Program-made: the position numbers and the translations under genes | Assembly: GCA_004026145.2 (NCBI GenBank) | Contig: CP034979.1 | Coordinates: 10,906,303 to 10,970,302, forward strand | Reading direction: 5' to 3' | Origin: Takifugu bimaculatus | Taxonomy: Eukaryota > Chordata > Actinopteri > Tetraodontiformes > Tetraodontidae | DNA: 64,000 nt | Shown here: positions 34,276 through 46,010 of the stretch, one piece after another | How positions within the stretch are numbered: position 1 is the stretch's first letter | Layout: each line of letters opens with the position of its first letter | The notes under the pieces: generated by a model | Told to the model about the DNA's origin: nothing | What the model saw: only the letters and a program-made list of their open reading frames with translations | The model's database searches: none

Positions 34276-34291
34276 TCTGTGTGTGTCTGTC

Positions 34292-34326
<35 letters not shown>

Positions 34327-34327
34327 C

Positions 34328-34365
<38 letters not shown>
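33718..34365 (+). repeat. Compound GT microsatellite
   Basis: TG-rich tract with GAGAGTGGTGTGTG, TGTATGTATCTG and GCGCGCGTG interruptions. A non-repetitive window sits at 34130-34215. Potential Z-DNA in the GCGCGTGTG parts. Confidence 0.9.
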
Positions 34366-34367
<2 letters not shown>

Positions 34368-34857
34368 GAAAAGCACTTATTAATCTGTCTGTGGCCTTTC
34401 GCTTGCTTATGAAGTCCTGATTGTGTGTCATTGTTTTGGCTTCATTTATTTGAACACACACCCCATAATTACACTTGCAAATATCCAGCTTCCAAACGGC
34501 GAGCTGCCATTTTCATCATGGCTCTGACAAAGTGATGTGAAATCAGTGTGACTTCCTGTGAGCGCAGCCATCAGCGTCGCACAATACCAATCAGGAGGAG
34601 AAAGCATCTCGCCTTCCAGAACGACTGCGCTAATAATCTTAATAAACCAGTCAGATGAATGTGTGGGCTCTGATGGGGGGGGCAGTGGGGGTGGGGGGCG
34701 TCTTGGAGTCCTCATCTGTCTTTGTCTTTGACTCTTGTTACTCTTTTGATTATTGGCTCATTGGAAGTGAGGACTAATGACAAAATAGCAGATAATTCCT
34801 GTCATTATGTGTGTTTGTCACAGGAATTCTACAAATGACAGCAGTTCTGATCTTCAA
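34366..34857. other. Unique non-repetitive block, candidate conserved non-coding element
   Basis: Non-coding, free of tandem repeats, balanced composition with AT-rich homeodomain-like cores (TAATTA, CTAATAATCTTAATAA). In this repeat-dominated region such an island could be under constraint, but this is inference. The nearest gene is hspa12a. Confidence 0.3.
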
Positions 34858-35045
34858 GTGTGTGTGTGTGTGTGTGTGTGTTGTGAACAGGTCAGGAACC
34901 CATGTCCATGCGTAGGTGGTGTGTGTGTGTGTGTGTGAACCGCTCCCTGGGCGCTGCTTGCACAGCAGACTTCACCTCTGGCTGTTGGCGACCCCACAAG
35001 AACAACGGAGGAGAGAGTCTGGCGTCCGAGAGCCCGAACAGGAAC

Positions 35046-35168
35046 AAGGACGCCAGCACAACACGTCACATGATGTCGCATCCAAAGCAGAACAACACAA
35101 CATGTCACATGATGTCGCATCCAAAGCAGAACAACACAACATGTCACATGATGTCGCATCCAAAGCTG
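35046..35168 (+). repeat. 39-base triplicate repeat
   Basis: Three copies of a 39-base unit containing GTCACATGATGTCGCATCC and AAAGCAGAACAACAC. Confidence 0.9.
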
Positions 35169-35636
35169 TAAAAGCAGCAAACTGCCAGCGAGATTCCGCC
35201 GTCACACAGAGAAATTAATTTGACCTTTACAAAAGAAAGATGGTTTTGACCTCTGCCGTTGATGGATTCCAGCAGTAATGAAACACACAAAGGGGTGTAT
35301 TCTAGTCGGGCTGAATGGCGCCGCAGCAGACCGGTCACAGCGGGTCAATCTGCTCTTAATACAGCGGAAGACGCGTTTGTGCAGATATTCAGGAGAAATG
35401 TGTGTTGTTGTTGTTGTTGAACGGGCTGAGTGAAGCGACCAGCGCCGCGTTCTGCAGAATCTGCTTTTAAAAGTGACACATTCGCTCATAAACTAAGATG
35501 GTGGAGGACAAAATGGCTGCCAGGGGGACAGAAGACAGGACAGGACATGTGATGGACAGGGTGACCACACGAGCGAGAGACGTTGGCAAGTGAGTAACAC
35601 ACTCTGATGGAAGGTTCTGATGTATCCTCATTTCTG

Positions 35637-35639
<3 letters not shown>
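35169..35639. other. Unique non-coding DNA
   Basis: No coding potential. Like 34366-34857 it is repeat-free and could hold regulatory elements (GAAATTAATTTGACC at about 35211). Confidence 0.3.

Positions 35640-35691
<52 letters not shown>
35640..35691 (+). repeat. (TG)n microsatellite
   Basis: About 25 uninterrupted TG units. Confidence 0.95.
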
Positions 35692-35696
<5 letters not shown>

Positions 35697-36199
35697 GCCA
35701 GCAGATGAGTGTGTCAAGTGGTCCAGCATACCTTTACACCGAAACACTTGAGCAGGTTACACAAATATTCATCTCAAACAAACAAATTCTAATGAACTTT
35801 CACTGTGTCTGTTTTCAACATCCCATAATTTCAGTCATGTGACTGTGAACCCTGCCATTAACGGCAGGAGAGAGTGTGTGTGGGAGGCCAGATGAGCTGG
35901 ACACTGAAGGGCCACTCCATGAGTTTGGGCTCCTCACATTACCGTAGCAACACCTAACCAGCCTCTTAGCCTCTCTCTGAATACACGGGGGGGTGAGAGG
36001 GGGTGGGGGGGTGGGGGGTAGAGAGAGGGAGAGGTGGGGGTGGGTAAGAGAGAGGGTGAGAGGGTGAGAGGGTGGGGTGGATTTCTTCCACCACTTGTGG
36101 CAGAATAATCGACTCGCTGTGTAAACGTGTTCTGGTCCCTGAGTTGGTGGATCCAGCAGCATCACTGCTGGGGTGTTAAAGGAAGGAAGAGCAACACAC
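35692..36199. other. Unassigned DNA with G-rich purine tract
   Basis: GGGGTGGGGG and GAGAGGGTGAGAGG low-complexity sequence at about 35986-36075. No gene. Confidence 0.35.
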
Positions 36200-36480
36200 C
36201 AACACACACACACACACACACACCAACACACAAACACACACACCAGCACACACCAACACACACACCAGCACACACACCAACAGAATCAATCAATCTTTAT
36301 TTATATAGCGTCTTTGACAATCAAAATTGTTTCTAGGCGCTTTCCAGAATTCCAGGGCCTGACCCCAGACAAGCAACAGTAGAAAGCACACCACACACCA
36401 ACAGAAAACCACGCAAACACACACACACACACCAACAGAAAACCACACAAACACACTCACACACACACACACCAACAGAA
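36200..36480 (+). repeat. CA/CCAACA low-complexity repeat interrupted by a dispersed-repeat copy
   Basis: ACACACACCAACA units on both sides of a SINE/LINE-tail-like block at about 36288-36395 (AATCAATCTTTATTTATATAG, then CCAGGGCCTGACCCCAGAC), copy 2 of the family at 20145. The CA arrays on the two sides look alike, so the block may have inserted into the array. Confidence 0.75.
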
Positions 36481-36485
36481 CACAG

Positions 36486-37950
36486 AACTAGGTGAACGAC
36501 CCTACCACCGACTCTACCAACGACTCTACCAACGACCCTACCAACGACCCTACCACCGACCCTGCCAACGACCCTGCCAATGACCCTGCCAACGACCCTG
36601 CCAATGACCCTACCACCGACCCTGCCAACGACCCTGCCAACGACCGCTGCCAATGACCCTACCACCGACCCTGCCAACGACCCTGCCAATGACCCTACCA
36701 CCGACCCTACCAACGACCCTGCCAATGACCCTGCCAACGACCCTGCCAATGACCCTACCACCGACCCTACCACCGACCCTGCCAACGACCCTGCCAATGA
36801 CCCTACCACCGACCCTGCCAACGACCCTGCCAACGACCCTGCCAATGACCCTACCACCGACCCTGCCATCGACCCTGTCAACGACCCTACCACTGACTCT
36901 ACCAATGACCCTGCCAACGACCCTACCACTGACTCTACCAACGACCCTGCCAACGACCCTACCAATGACCAGGCCAACGACCCTGCCAACGACCCTACCA
37001 CTGACTCTACCAATGACCCTGCCAACGACCCTACCACCGACTCTACCACCGACTCTACCAACGACCCTACCAATGACCCTACCACCGACTCTACCAACGA
37101 CCCTACCAACGACCCTACCACCGACTCTACCAATGACCCTGCCAACGACCCTGCCAACGACCCTACCACTGACTCTACCAACGACCCTGCCAACGACCCT
37201 ACCAATGACCAGGCCAACGACCCTGCCAACGACCCTACCACTGACTCTACCAATGACCCTGCCAACGACCCTACCACCGACTCTACCACCGACTCTACCA
37301 ACGACCCTACCAATGACCCTACCACCGACTCTACCAACGACCCTACCAACGACCCTACCACCGACTCTACCAACGACCCTACCAACGACCCTACCACCGA
37401 CCCTGCCAACGACCCTGCCAACGACCCTGCCAATGACCCTACCACCGACCCTGCCATCGACCCTGCCAACGACCCTACCACTGACTCTACCAACGACCCT
37501 GCCAACGACCCTACCAATGACCAGGCCAACGACCCTGCCAACGACCCTACCACTGACTCTACCAATGACCCTGCCAACGACCCTACCACCGACTCTACCA
37601 CCGACTCTACCAACGACCCTACCAATGACCCTACCACCGACTCTACCAACGACCCTACCAACGACCCTACCACCGACTCTACCACCGACTCTACCAACGA
37701 CCCTGCCACCGACTCTACCACCGACTCTGCCACCGACCCTGCCAACGACCCTACCACCGACTCTACCAACGACCCTGCCAACGACCCTACCACCGACTCT
37801 ACCACCAACTCTACCACCGACCCTGCCACCGACTCTACCAACGACCCTACCAACGACCCTGCCAACGACCCTACCACCGACTCTACCAATGACCCTGCCA
37901 ACGACCCTGCTAACGACCCTACCACAGACCCTACCAACGACCCTCAGGTC
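36486..37950 (+). repeat. 12-base GACCCTACCACC minisatellite (1.46 kb)
   Basis: Units GACCCTGCCAAC, GACTCTACCACC and GACCCTACCAAT. A block of about 240 bases with the rare GACCAGGCC marker recurs (near 36966, 37206, 37518). Open in several frames on both strands because the unit is 12. No coding support. Confidence 0.95.
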
Positions 37951-38039
37951 ACCACCCAGATCATTAGCATGCTAATGGTCCACAGAGGCTATATTTTCAA
38001 ACTCGGTCCCCGGAGAGCTCAGAACTGAAGAAGCCTCCA

Positions 38040-38775
38040 GGATAGAAGGTGAAACAAGTGTTTCAATACATCATGAAATTGAGGCTACAGTTCACACAGA
38101 CTCACCAAAACATAGAAGATCAGAACAATGGTTCCTGGTCTGATGAGTCTGGACTTCAGCTGCAACAGTCAGAATTTGGTGTGAACAACATGACGACATG
38201 GATCCATCCTGTCTGGAATCCAAGGTTCAGGTTACTGCTGCTGGAATGGTGGGGGGACATGTTCTTGGGTCCCTCAGTACCAGCTGAGCATGGTTTAAAT
38301 CAGGGGTGGGCATCGAGGACCGGATCCACGCCAGGCTTTCTGTCCTACAGGTAAACACTCACCTGGGATTCCATTTACCTTGGTGAAAGCATTTCCTGCC
38401 TGGAAGGATGCAAATCCAGGCTTGAATTCAACCCTCGAGGAATGGATCTGACCTCCTCTGACGGGCAAGTCCAATCCACGAAGGCTGCAATCCAGCCAGG
38501 TTTTGCATCCTACCAGGGAGAAACCGCTTTCACCAAGGTAAATGGAACCCTAGGTGAAAGGGTTTACCTGTAGGACAGAAAGTCTGGCTTGGATCTGGCC
38601 CTGGAGGACTGGATTTGCCCACCCCTGCTTTAAATGCTGCAGCGTCCCTGAGGATTGCTTGACCATCTTCTGAGGCTACTTCCACCAGGATAATGCACCA
38701 TGTCACCAAGCTCACATCATCTCACCCTGGTTTCTGGACCATGACCATGAGCTGACAGTACTCCAGGGGCCTCCA
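38040..38775 (+). mobile_element. Tc1/mariner transposon remnant, split by a nested MITE
   Basis: On the plus strand, Tc1-like transposase phrases appear out of frame: WSDESGLQLQ (near 38140) and the later GDMFLGPSVPAEHGLN (near 38255-38300). After the insertion the CATGAGCTGACAGTACTCCAG segment matches the catalytic-domain C-terminal part. Frames are broken and both ends are missing, so this is a fossil. Confidence 0.65.
38301..38627. mobile_element. hAT-type MITE with long terminal inverted repeats
   Basis: 327 bases, left end CAGGGGTGGGCA and right end TGCCCACCCCTG. The inverted similarity extends about 60 bases inward to CTGTCCTACAGGTAAAC. Flanks GTTTAAAT (38293-38300) and CTTTAAAT (38628-38635) fit the 8-base target duplication of hAT elements with one mismatch. 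No coding capacity. Confidence 0.85.
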
Positions 38776-38783
38776 GATCAGGA

Positions 38784-39200
38784 CGGACAGACAGAGAGAC
38801 AGACAGGCAGGCAGGCAGGCAGGCAGACAGAAAGACAGGCAGACAGGCAGACAGGCAGACAGGCAGACAGACAGACAGACAGACAGGCAGACAGACAGGC
38901 AGACAGGCAGACAGACAGGCAGGCAGGCAGGCAGAGAGACAGACAGACAGACAGACAGGCAGGCAGACAGAAAGACAGGCAGGCAGGCAGGCAGGCAGGC
39001 AGAGAGACAGACAGACAGACAGACAGGCAGACAGACAGACAGGCAGGCAGACAGGCAGGCAGGCAGGCAGGCAGGCAGAGAGACAGACAGACAGGCAGGC
39101 AGACAGACAGGCAGACAGGCAGAGAGACAGACAGACAGGCAGAGAGACAGACAGACAGGCAGACAGACAGGCAGGCAGACAGGCAGGCAGACGGGGAGAC
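38784..39200 (+). repeat. ACAGACAGGCAGGCAG tetranucleotide satellite
   Basis: About 415 bases of CAGA and CAGG tetramers with AGAGAGACAGAC interruptions. Confidence 0.95.
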
Positions 39201-40224
39201 GAGTGTCCGTTTCATTTTTCTAAGCCTTGGCCCAGTTCGGTCCACTAGGGGGCAGCGTTGCCCCATAAAGACAGATTCTTAAGCATATTTCCTTTTCAGT
39301 CTGTTTCAAAAGCATTTATTCAGGATGTTGAGAATTTATACTTTAGTTTTCTGCTGGTTTGTGTCCACTAACCTTTAAAGTAGTGCTGTTATATGGAATA
39401 TGGATGGTAGTTTACTGAGACTATGTTCTTTTCTTTCAGGGACTTGGAATTTCTTGGGAAGTTTCTTTATTTGTTAATTAAAAAGACTTCCTTCAGATTT
39501 TCATTGGTTGAGAAAAAACCATGAAAGTTAGGGTTAAAAACATTTAAAATGGAACATTTAAATCAGTGGAACATTACATTATCATACTCACAGTTTTGCC
39601 TGATGTCGAAAAATATTTGTTCATTCTGGTCCAAGCAGAGAACAAGGCCGCCCAGGGCGAGAACCCCTCGTAATTGTGATCTTTGTAACCGTTTTTAGGT
39701 GGATCACATGTCAGGGCTGTGTGTTTATGTGGGTTACAATCAGAAGAAAACGCATCATGACAGCAGGACCGTGGAAGCAACGTTGTTTTAATGCACTTAC
39801 GCGTGTCCTCCTACCAACGGAACAAAAGCCCAAACAAAAGCACCTTTACCTGGTCGGCCGTAGAAGGGCAGGCCGAATTAAAGCAACAAACATGATAACG
39901 AGTCTTTCCACAAATAGACATTTCCTCAACCCCACAAGCGTGTACAACAGTGCCTCTGAAAGTCACTAAGCAACCTGGCTGAATTAAGAATGCACACAAC
40001 TGAAACCATGTTATAAAAACCTGTGCAACAAATAACAAAACAGGCACATTTAAACATCAAAAATGATACCCAAGAACAGAAAATGTGCCCCAACATGTGA
40101 GGGGGCATAAAGTCTACTCCTGGTCCAGACAGAACGCCCCAGGTTCCTGACAGAGGGACTGGGGCACTGCAGGGCATGTGGGACCAACAGGTGAAGAAGG
40201 GGGTGAGGCAGAGTTGGGAAAAAC
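39201..40224. other. Unassigned DNA
   Basis: No gene or mobile element recognised in about 1 kb of ordinary composition left of the LINE insertion. Confidence 0.35.
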
Positions 40225-40303
40225 GGAAGAAGAAGAAGAAGATTTTTTGAGTTTTACAAAAACATTTTATTAACAATTCACACAGGGACACAAAACGCCC
40301 TGT

Positions 40304-43300
40304 TTAGAGACACACAGAATAACAATAAATAAATAAATAGATAAATATTAAGGAACAGTCAGTATAATTTATCCCACCAGGGGTTGTGCAAAGAACAAAC
40401 GGTTTTCCAGTGCATAACACATTCTTGCGGCACCATATTTCTTGAAATTGGCCGAGGTCATTTATCATTTTGTAAAACTCAAGCTCCCACCTCAGCCTGG
40501 ACCGTACGTTACAGCGCCACACAGTGGCGGCCTCCCAGTCTCCAGAGATGTAAATCGCCATCTTGGCCTCACCGCAAATAGAATTTAGGAGCTGCCACTT
40601 GTTCCGAGCAGCCTTTCTGTACCCCGCACCGAAAATAAATGATCTACTTAAAGTTTCATTAAAACCATTAAAAACACCTTTCATCACATTAAAAGCACAG
40701 TGAGTCTCACTGTACGGGTGGAAGACGGGACAAAACGGACACCGGTCCGACACAGCAGTGTTCATCCTTGAGAGGAGAGCGTTCAGGGCGACGGCTCCGT
40801 GCACGATCCTCCACTGGAGGTCCCCGGTCCTCTTCTTCAGGGGGGGCTTGTAGAGCACCCTCCAGCAGGGGCGGGCACCTTCCCCTCCCAGCCGATCAGC
40901 CCACACGCTGGTGTTCCTGTTCGACAGTCCTCTCCTGTTTAATACCCTCACGCAGTCGTCATACAGGGTCTTCTTCTCGACTGCCTGCAGGGAGAAAGTC
41001 TTTGATGGTCTTAGGAGAGGACCGTCGAGATTCCCGAGATGGGCGGCCAGCCTGATCTCTGGGAAGGGGTCCTTGCAGTCCGGTTCGGTCCCCTGGCTGT
41101 AGTCTACAAGGAGCCATCTCTCTCTCTCTGGCTGAGCCCGTCACTCCACAGCTGAAGCGCCCCCTCGGCTGCCTGGGTAGAGCGGGTGCCCAACAGGGAA
41201 CCCACTGCCTCCGCGCCCGTTAGGTCCGGCCCTGGCACGCTACCACATGCTGCAGCAACAGGGTCCGGGTCCGGTGTAGTGCTGCCTTCAGCCGAGACGT
41301 CCAGCCTGGCTCCGTTCACTATGGGTTCCCTTAGCAGCCAGTCCAGAGAGTCAGTGCCAGTTCTTTAAAAAGGGCCCATGCCTTAATCACACTTTTGTAA
41401 AAAGTTGGTCGCCCATTTAATTTAGCAAGTTTTAAGTCGGTTAAAAACAGAGCATCATCCAACCCCAAGTTACTCACCCGTCTGAAGACACATCTGGCCA
41501 CATCTCTCCACATTAGGTTAAAAACCTTTGTGTAAACTGGATTCTAAAAGTGGCGGTCCTGCGGGCCAGGTGGATGAGGTCCTGTCCTCCCTCCTCTCTA
41601 GGCAGGTACAACACCCCCTGCTGGACCCAATGCATGCCGTCCCAGAAGAAAGACAGAACTCTTGTCTGCAGTTGTTCTAGCAACCCCGAGAGGGGCTCCA
41701 TGCAACTGAGCCGGTGCCAAAGCACAGAGGCCACCAGGTTATTGAGGACATGGCCACCCTCTCCTGGTGTCCTGCCTCTGTAAGACATGCGGGGGAGGAG
41801 CCATTTCCATTTCTGATTTTTTCCTTCTACTTTTGCTAATGTATCCAGCCAATTTTTCCTCTCTGTTTCTTCGTGCCCAATAAAAACACCTAGGTATTTT
41901 AGGCCGTCCCTCCGCCAGGCAAGATCCTGGGGAAGGACCGGCAGCCCATTTGTCCACCTGCCAACAGCCAGGGCTTCACTCTTGTGCCAGTTAACCCTGG
42001 CCGCGGACAGGTGGTTGAATAAAACCGTCAAGTTAGATAAAATGTCGATGTCCTCCTGGCTACACACCATTATTATTATTATGTCATCTGCATAGGCAGA
42101 TAAAACTATTTTTCTTTGAAAGGATGGAAGAAGCTGGCCATCCATGCTTGCACGGATCCTAGAGAGAAGGGGTTCAAGGGAGAGAGCGTAGAGCATTCCG
42201 GAGAGGGCGCAGCCCTACCGGACGCCTCTACGCACCCTGAAGGGAGCACACAGACTGCCATTAAACTTCAGCATAATCGCAATGTCACAGTACAGGACGC
42301 GGATCATCGCTATGAAGCCAGGGCTGAACCCGAACCTCTCCATCACCTTCCAGAGGAACTGGTGTTCAACCCGGTCAAAAGCCTTTTCCTGGTCTAGCAA
42401 AATGAGACCAGTATCGACGTCCAATGATCTAGAGACTTCCAAAACATCTCGAATTAGGTGGACGATATATACTATGGACCTGCCCGGCACACAGTAAGTC
42501 TGGTCCCGGTGGATGACCTGCTCCATAGCCTCTCTGAGCCTGGAAGCCAAAGTCTTGGACAGAATCCTGTTATCCATACACAGCAGAGACACAGGGCGCC
42601 ATTTCTTAATCTCCTGTAGGTTGCCCTTTTTTGGCAGGAGGGTGACCACCGCTCTCCTGCAGGACAATGGTAGGGAACCCGAGGCCAGGCTTTCGTTAAA
42701 GACCTCCAGCATGTCGTGGGCCACAATGTCCCAGAAGGCTCTAAAGAACTCTACCGTGAGCCCATCGACACCTGGAGCTTTCTTTCCTTTCATCCTGAGC
42801 AGTGCGGCGTGGAGCTCGTCGAGCTGCAGCGGCCTGTCCAGCCGCAAGTTTGTCTCTTCAGAGACCCGAGGAAGGTCCCCGCAGAACTCGTCGAACAGGC
42901 CGTCATCCCTGCAGTACTCGGTCTCGTATAGGGAGGAAAAGAACTCCACTGCCCGCTTCCTTATCTGGCCCGGCTCCACGAGTTCCTGCCCTGCACTCGA
43001 TAACAGTGAATGGATTATCAGGTTCTGTCCATGCTTCTTCTCCAGCCCAAAGAAGAAGCTAGAGGGAGCATCCATCTCAGTGAGATCTTAAATCCGGGAC
43101 CTGACCAGAGCACCCTGTACCTGACTGTCCAGCAGGCTGGCCAAGGCCATTTTTTTGGATTGGAGGGTTTCAATACACCCTCGATCTCCTGTGGAGCTGC
43201 CAATCGCCTCTAGTTCCACTATCTCCATCTCCAGGTCTTTGATCGACCTGCGTGTGTCTTGCGTGGCATTGAGAGTATACTGCTGGCACAGGAGCTGTAT

Positions 43301-44167
43301 CTCTACTTTTCCACGGTCCCACCACTGTCTTAGGCACGTAAAATTGGATTTTCTCTCTCGAAACCCCAACCAGAACCCATCTCTAAAACTGTTATCTTGC
43401 GCCAAGCTGGAGTTAAAATGCCAGTATGCACTCTTGGGTAAAATGTTCTTCATGGCGACTTCCCCTAAAACCAACGAGTGGTCTGTAAAGCCGACTGGCG
43501 TGATGCTACAGTTCCTAAAAACACTAAAATGATGTCTAAAACAATAAAATCGGTCGAGTCTGGCCAAGGAGATCCTATCATCACCTAGGCGGGACCAAGT
43601 GTATTGCCTGCTGTCCGTGTGCATCCTCCTCCACACATCCACCAGGCCATGAGAATAGGTCAGCTGTCTCAGACAATGTTGCGAGGCTGGATGGGGCTCT
43701 GCATGGTCCCGGTCTAAAAACCACTCAGTGCAATTAAAATCCCCACCAAAGAATAATAAATCGTCCCCAGAACCATTTAAAACAGTGCTGACTTTTTCTA
43801 AAAAGCTCTTCCTCTCTGTACCGTTGGTGGGAGCATAAATATTAATAAAAACCAAGGAGTGGTTTTGGAGGCGCGCTTTCACCATCAGACACTGTCCCCT
43901 CACCACATGCTCCACCTCCAGGGACGATGGAGTGAAGCCCCTAGAGAAAAGGAGGCCCACTCCACCACTGAGGGAGGTGTTGTGGCTCAGCAGCACCTGT
44001 CCTTCCCACTCCTTCTCCCAGTCCGCTTCATTGTTCTGGTCGCTGTGGGTCTCCTGGAGGAACAGGACATCAACCCGTTTTCTTTTTGCTGTGTCGAACA
44101 CTAGTGCCCGTTTCCTTGCGTCCCTGGCGCCGTTTACGTTCAACGTTCCCACTCTGAAAGTGTGCAT
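40304..44167 (-). pseudogene. LINE ORF2: apurinic-like endonuclease plus reverse transcriptase, broken
   Basis: Starts at ATG 44167 (MHTFRVGTLNVNG). The endonuclease covers about 44160-43480 (NVNG, FLQETH, FGGDFNC, FTDHSLV). The RT covers about 43030-42000 (KKAPGVDGLTVEFF, WRPVSLLC, DQEKAFDRVEH, SAYADDIIII). A C-terminal domain with a CPFC...H..C cluster ends at TAA 40304. Two in-frame stops interrupt it: TAA at 43088-43090 and TAG at 42215-42217, where the family has Gln in the RRGVRQG motif. Frame changes occur near 41515 and between about 41330 and 41150. So it is inactive but fairly young: long stretches remain intact. Confidence 0.85.
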
Positions 44168-44227
44168 AGTGAGGGGAAAGTTAAAATCAAAGACTGTAAG
44201 ATAAAACAAGGAAAGATAACGAGCTTT

Positions 44228-44482
44228 CTATAAACTGAGCCGTTTCCTCGCCTTGCCCATGTGCTTTTTTAGTCTAAAAATTTCAGGGTCGGTGAGATCC
44301 AATGTCGCCCTGTGTTTAATCAAATGACCTGACGACTGCACAGAGAGGAGCATGTCGGGAAAATGTTCTTCCAGATCAAGGCCCTTCATGCCCTTGGTCT
44401 GTGTCAGGAAGTTTTTTAGCATGCTGGGAGGGTAAAAGTTGTTCTCGTGCCCGTCTGGCATTGAGCCGGACAGTTTTACCAT
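44228..44482 (-). pseudogene. LINE ORF1 C-terminal remnant
   Basis: 84-residue open frame directly upstream of ORF2, ending in a basic tail (KKHMGKARKRLSL). Its position and composition fit the end of a Tx1-type ORF1. The rest of ORF1 is absent: only about 290 bases, including a CA run at 44610-44638, separate it from the 5' edge of the element. Confidence 0.5.
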
Positions 44483-44607
44483 CTCCTTTGTCTTTCATTA
44501 CACATTTACGCTTGTTGCTGTAAGCACGGAGCCCGCACCCACCTTGACTCCGTGCTTCCTGCTCAAGCCGGTCAACCCGGCGTTGGCCGCCGCGGTCGGC
44601 CGCCCCA

Positions 44608-44638
<31 letters not shown>

Positions 44639-44792
44639 TCCTTAAAACAATATAAACGCGAAAAAACACCACAATAAATCAAACTATATTATCCAGCATT
44701 CACACACATACAATAGGAAAAAAAGCACTTTCACAGTTTTTTTCACTCTCTCTCTTCCGCTCGCACTCCTCTCACGAAGAAGAAGAAGAAGG

Positions 44793-45240
44793 TTGTGTTG
44801 TGATGTTCTGTGTTGAGAAGCATGACTGGCAGCAGCAGATGTGGGCTGTTTCCTGGCTTTTTCCGGCATGCAGGATCATGCTGGAGAACTAAATCCCCAG
44901 GCGGAGGGTGGAACACATCTTTATCACACTGTGCCTTTTGATACGCATTGTGTGTAGCAGAACTTTGAGCAACTTCCCTAAACGCTAACAATCAGCATGT
45001 GGCCACATGTGTAGCATAAACTGCAGGTGTACCAGATGTGAAAGAGGTCACACCAGGACAATAGTTCACAAGAAGACACAAGAAGAGTTGTAGGCAAGTG
45101 GCAACTTTTGGTCCCATTCAGTGCTACTCTCTACAATCAGTCTCTCCACCGTGCAATCAGACTGAGTGTTGTATGGTGATGTGGTGGTCAGTGCCATGGA
45201 ACCCACAGAGGTACCTCATTAGGACTGACCCAAACTGTCC
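44793..45240. other. Unassigned DNA right of the LINE
   Basis: No gene recognised. Sequence near 45120-45230 might be the upstream part of the Penelope-like fragment that follows. Confidence 0.3.
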
Positions 45241-45600
45241 CCCTTAATCCGAGATCTGATGCAAGCCTCAAGAATGCCTTTCGTTACAGTCATAGCCTGC
45301 TGATCTTTCAATTGGAAGAGGTTAGCAGTTGTTGTTGCCTGTTGGGACATCAGGAAGTTCTTTGCCCACCGTCACCTGCAATGGCCTCTCATGGTTGGAT
45401 CTCTGCTTAAGCACCACCTATCCCCAGTTTCAGGGAGGTTTCTACAGACAGAAACACGGCTGGGCCACAGGCTCACCCGTGTCGCCTAAACATGGAGGAA
45501 GTGGAGAGCAGAGCCTTGACCTCCTTCACTGGAACAATAGTCTTTCTGGCTTCCCCAATCTCCTCCCAGATTCAGGTCCTGGATAGCCCAGGCTGCTTGG
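45240..45600 (+). mobile_element. Penelope-like reverse transcriptase fragment
   Basis: Plus-strand reading gives LDLCLSTTYPQFQGGFYRQK then HGWATGSPVSP, the conserved RT region of Penelope-like elements, followed after a frameshift by a MEEVESRALTSFTG-like segment (near 45490-45530). Degenerate, without the GIY-YIG part. Confidence 0.65.
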
Positions 45601-45609
45601 CCTTCCATT

Positions 45610-46010
45610 AGCGGTCTACTCTTTATGGAGTTCTATGGGCCAACGTGGTCTGGTAGATCTCCTTCTTCAGCTTGATGGCATCCCTTACCTCTGATGTCTA
45701 CCACTGGGTTTGGGGCCCGCCACCACGACTGGCACCAGAGTCCTTGCGTCCACAGCTCAAAGCTGCCGCGCCAGCAATGGAGGCAAGGAACGTTGTCCGC
45801 TTTGACTCAATGCCCCCAGCCTCCCTTGGGATCTGGGTGAAGCTCTTCCGGATGTGGGAGTTTAGGACCTCCATGGTGGAGGGCTCAGCCAGACGTTCCC
45901 AGCAGACTCTCACAATATGGTCGGGTCTGCCAGGCTTGTTTGGGTGACAGCTCAGCCCCTCTCTTTACCCGGGTGTCCAAAACATACGGCCAGAGGTCAG
46001 ATGAGACCAC
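45610..46010 (-). mobile_element. LINE fragment (region between endonuclease and RT)
   Basis: The minus strand at 45698-45913 reads RVCWERLAEPSTMEVLNSHI and later SFTQIPREAGGIESKRT, AALSCGRKDSGASRGG. I recognise this as the inter-domain part of a common fish LINE; the clade is uncertain. The fragment continues leftward in a broken frame to about 45610. Confidence 0.6.

Larger units (their letters stand above)
40243..44775 (-). mobile_element. Tx1-clade LINE (Koshi-like) inserted in a TTC microsatellite
   Basis: A minus-strand non-LTR retrotransposon of about 4.5 kb. Both outer edges are short (GAA)n runs on the plus strand (40225-40242 and about 44775-44792), i.e. (TTC)n on the element's sense strand. 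It has a 5'UTR starting GTGAGAGGAGTGCG, a remnant ORF1, a broken ORF2 and a 3'UTR with AATAAA ending in the TTC run. Tx1-clade members are known for sequence-specific targets, and Koshi is reported in TTC repeats. The family name is my inference. ORF1 appears shortened, so the copy is probably internally deleted. Confidence 0.8.

Noticed and set aside
36333..38028. Open frames of about 480-530 codons (Thr/Asp/Pro/Asn or Val/Gly/Ser repeats)
   Set aside because: Produced by a 12-base minisatellite and open on both strands. No domain, no homology.
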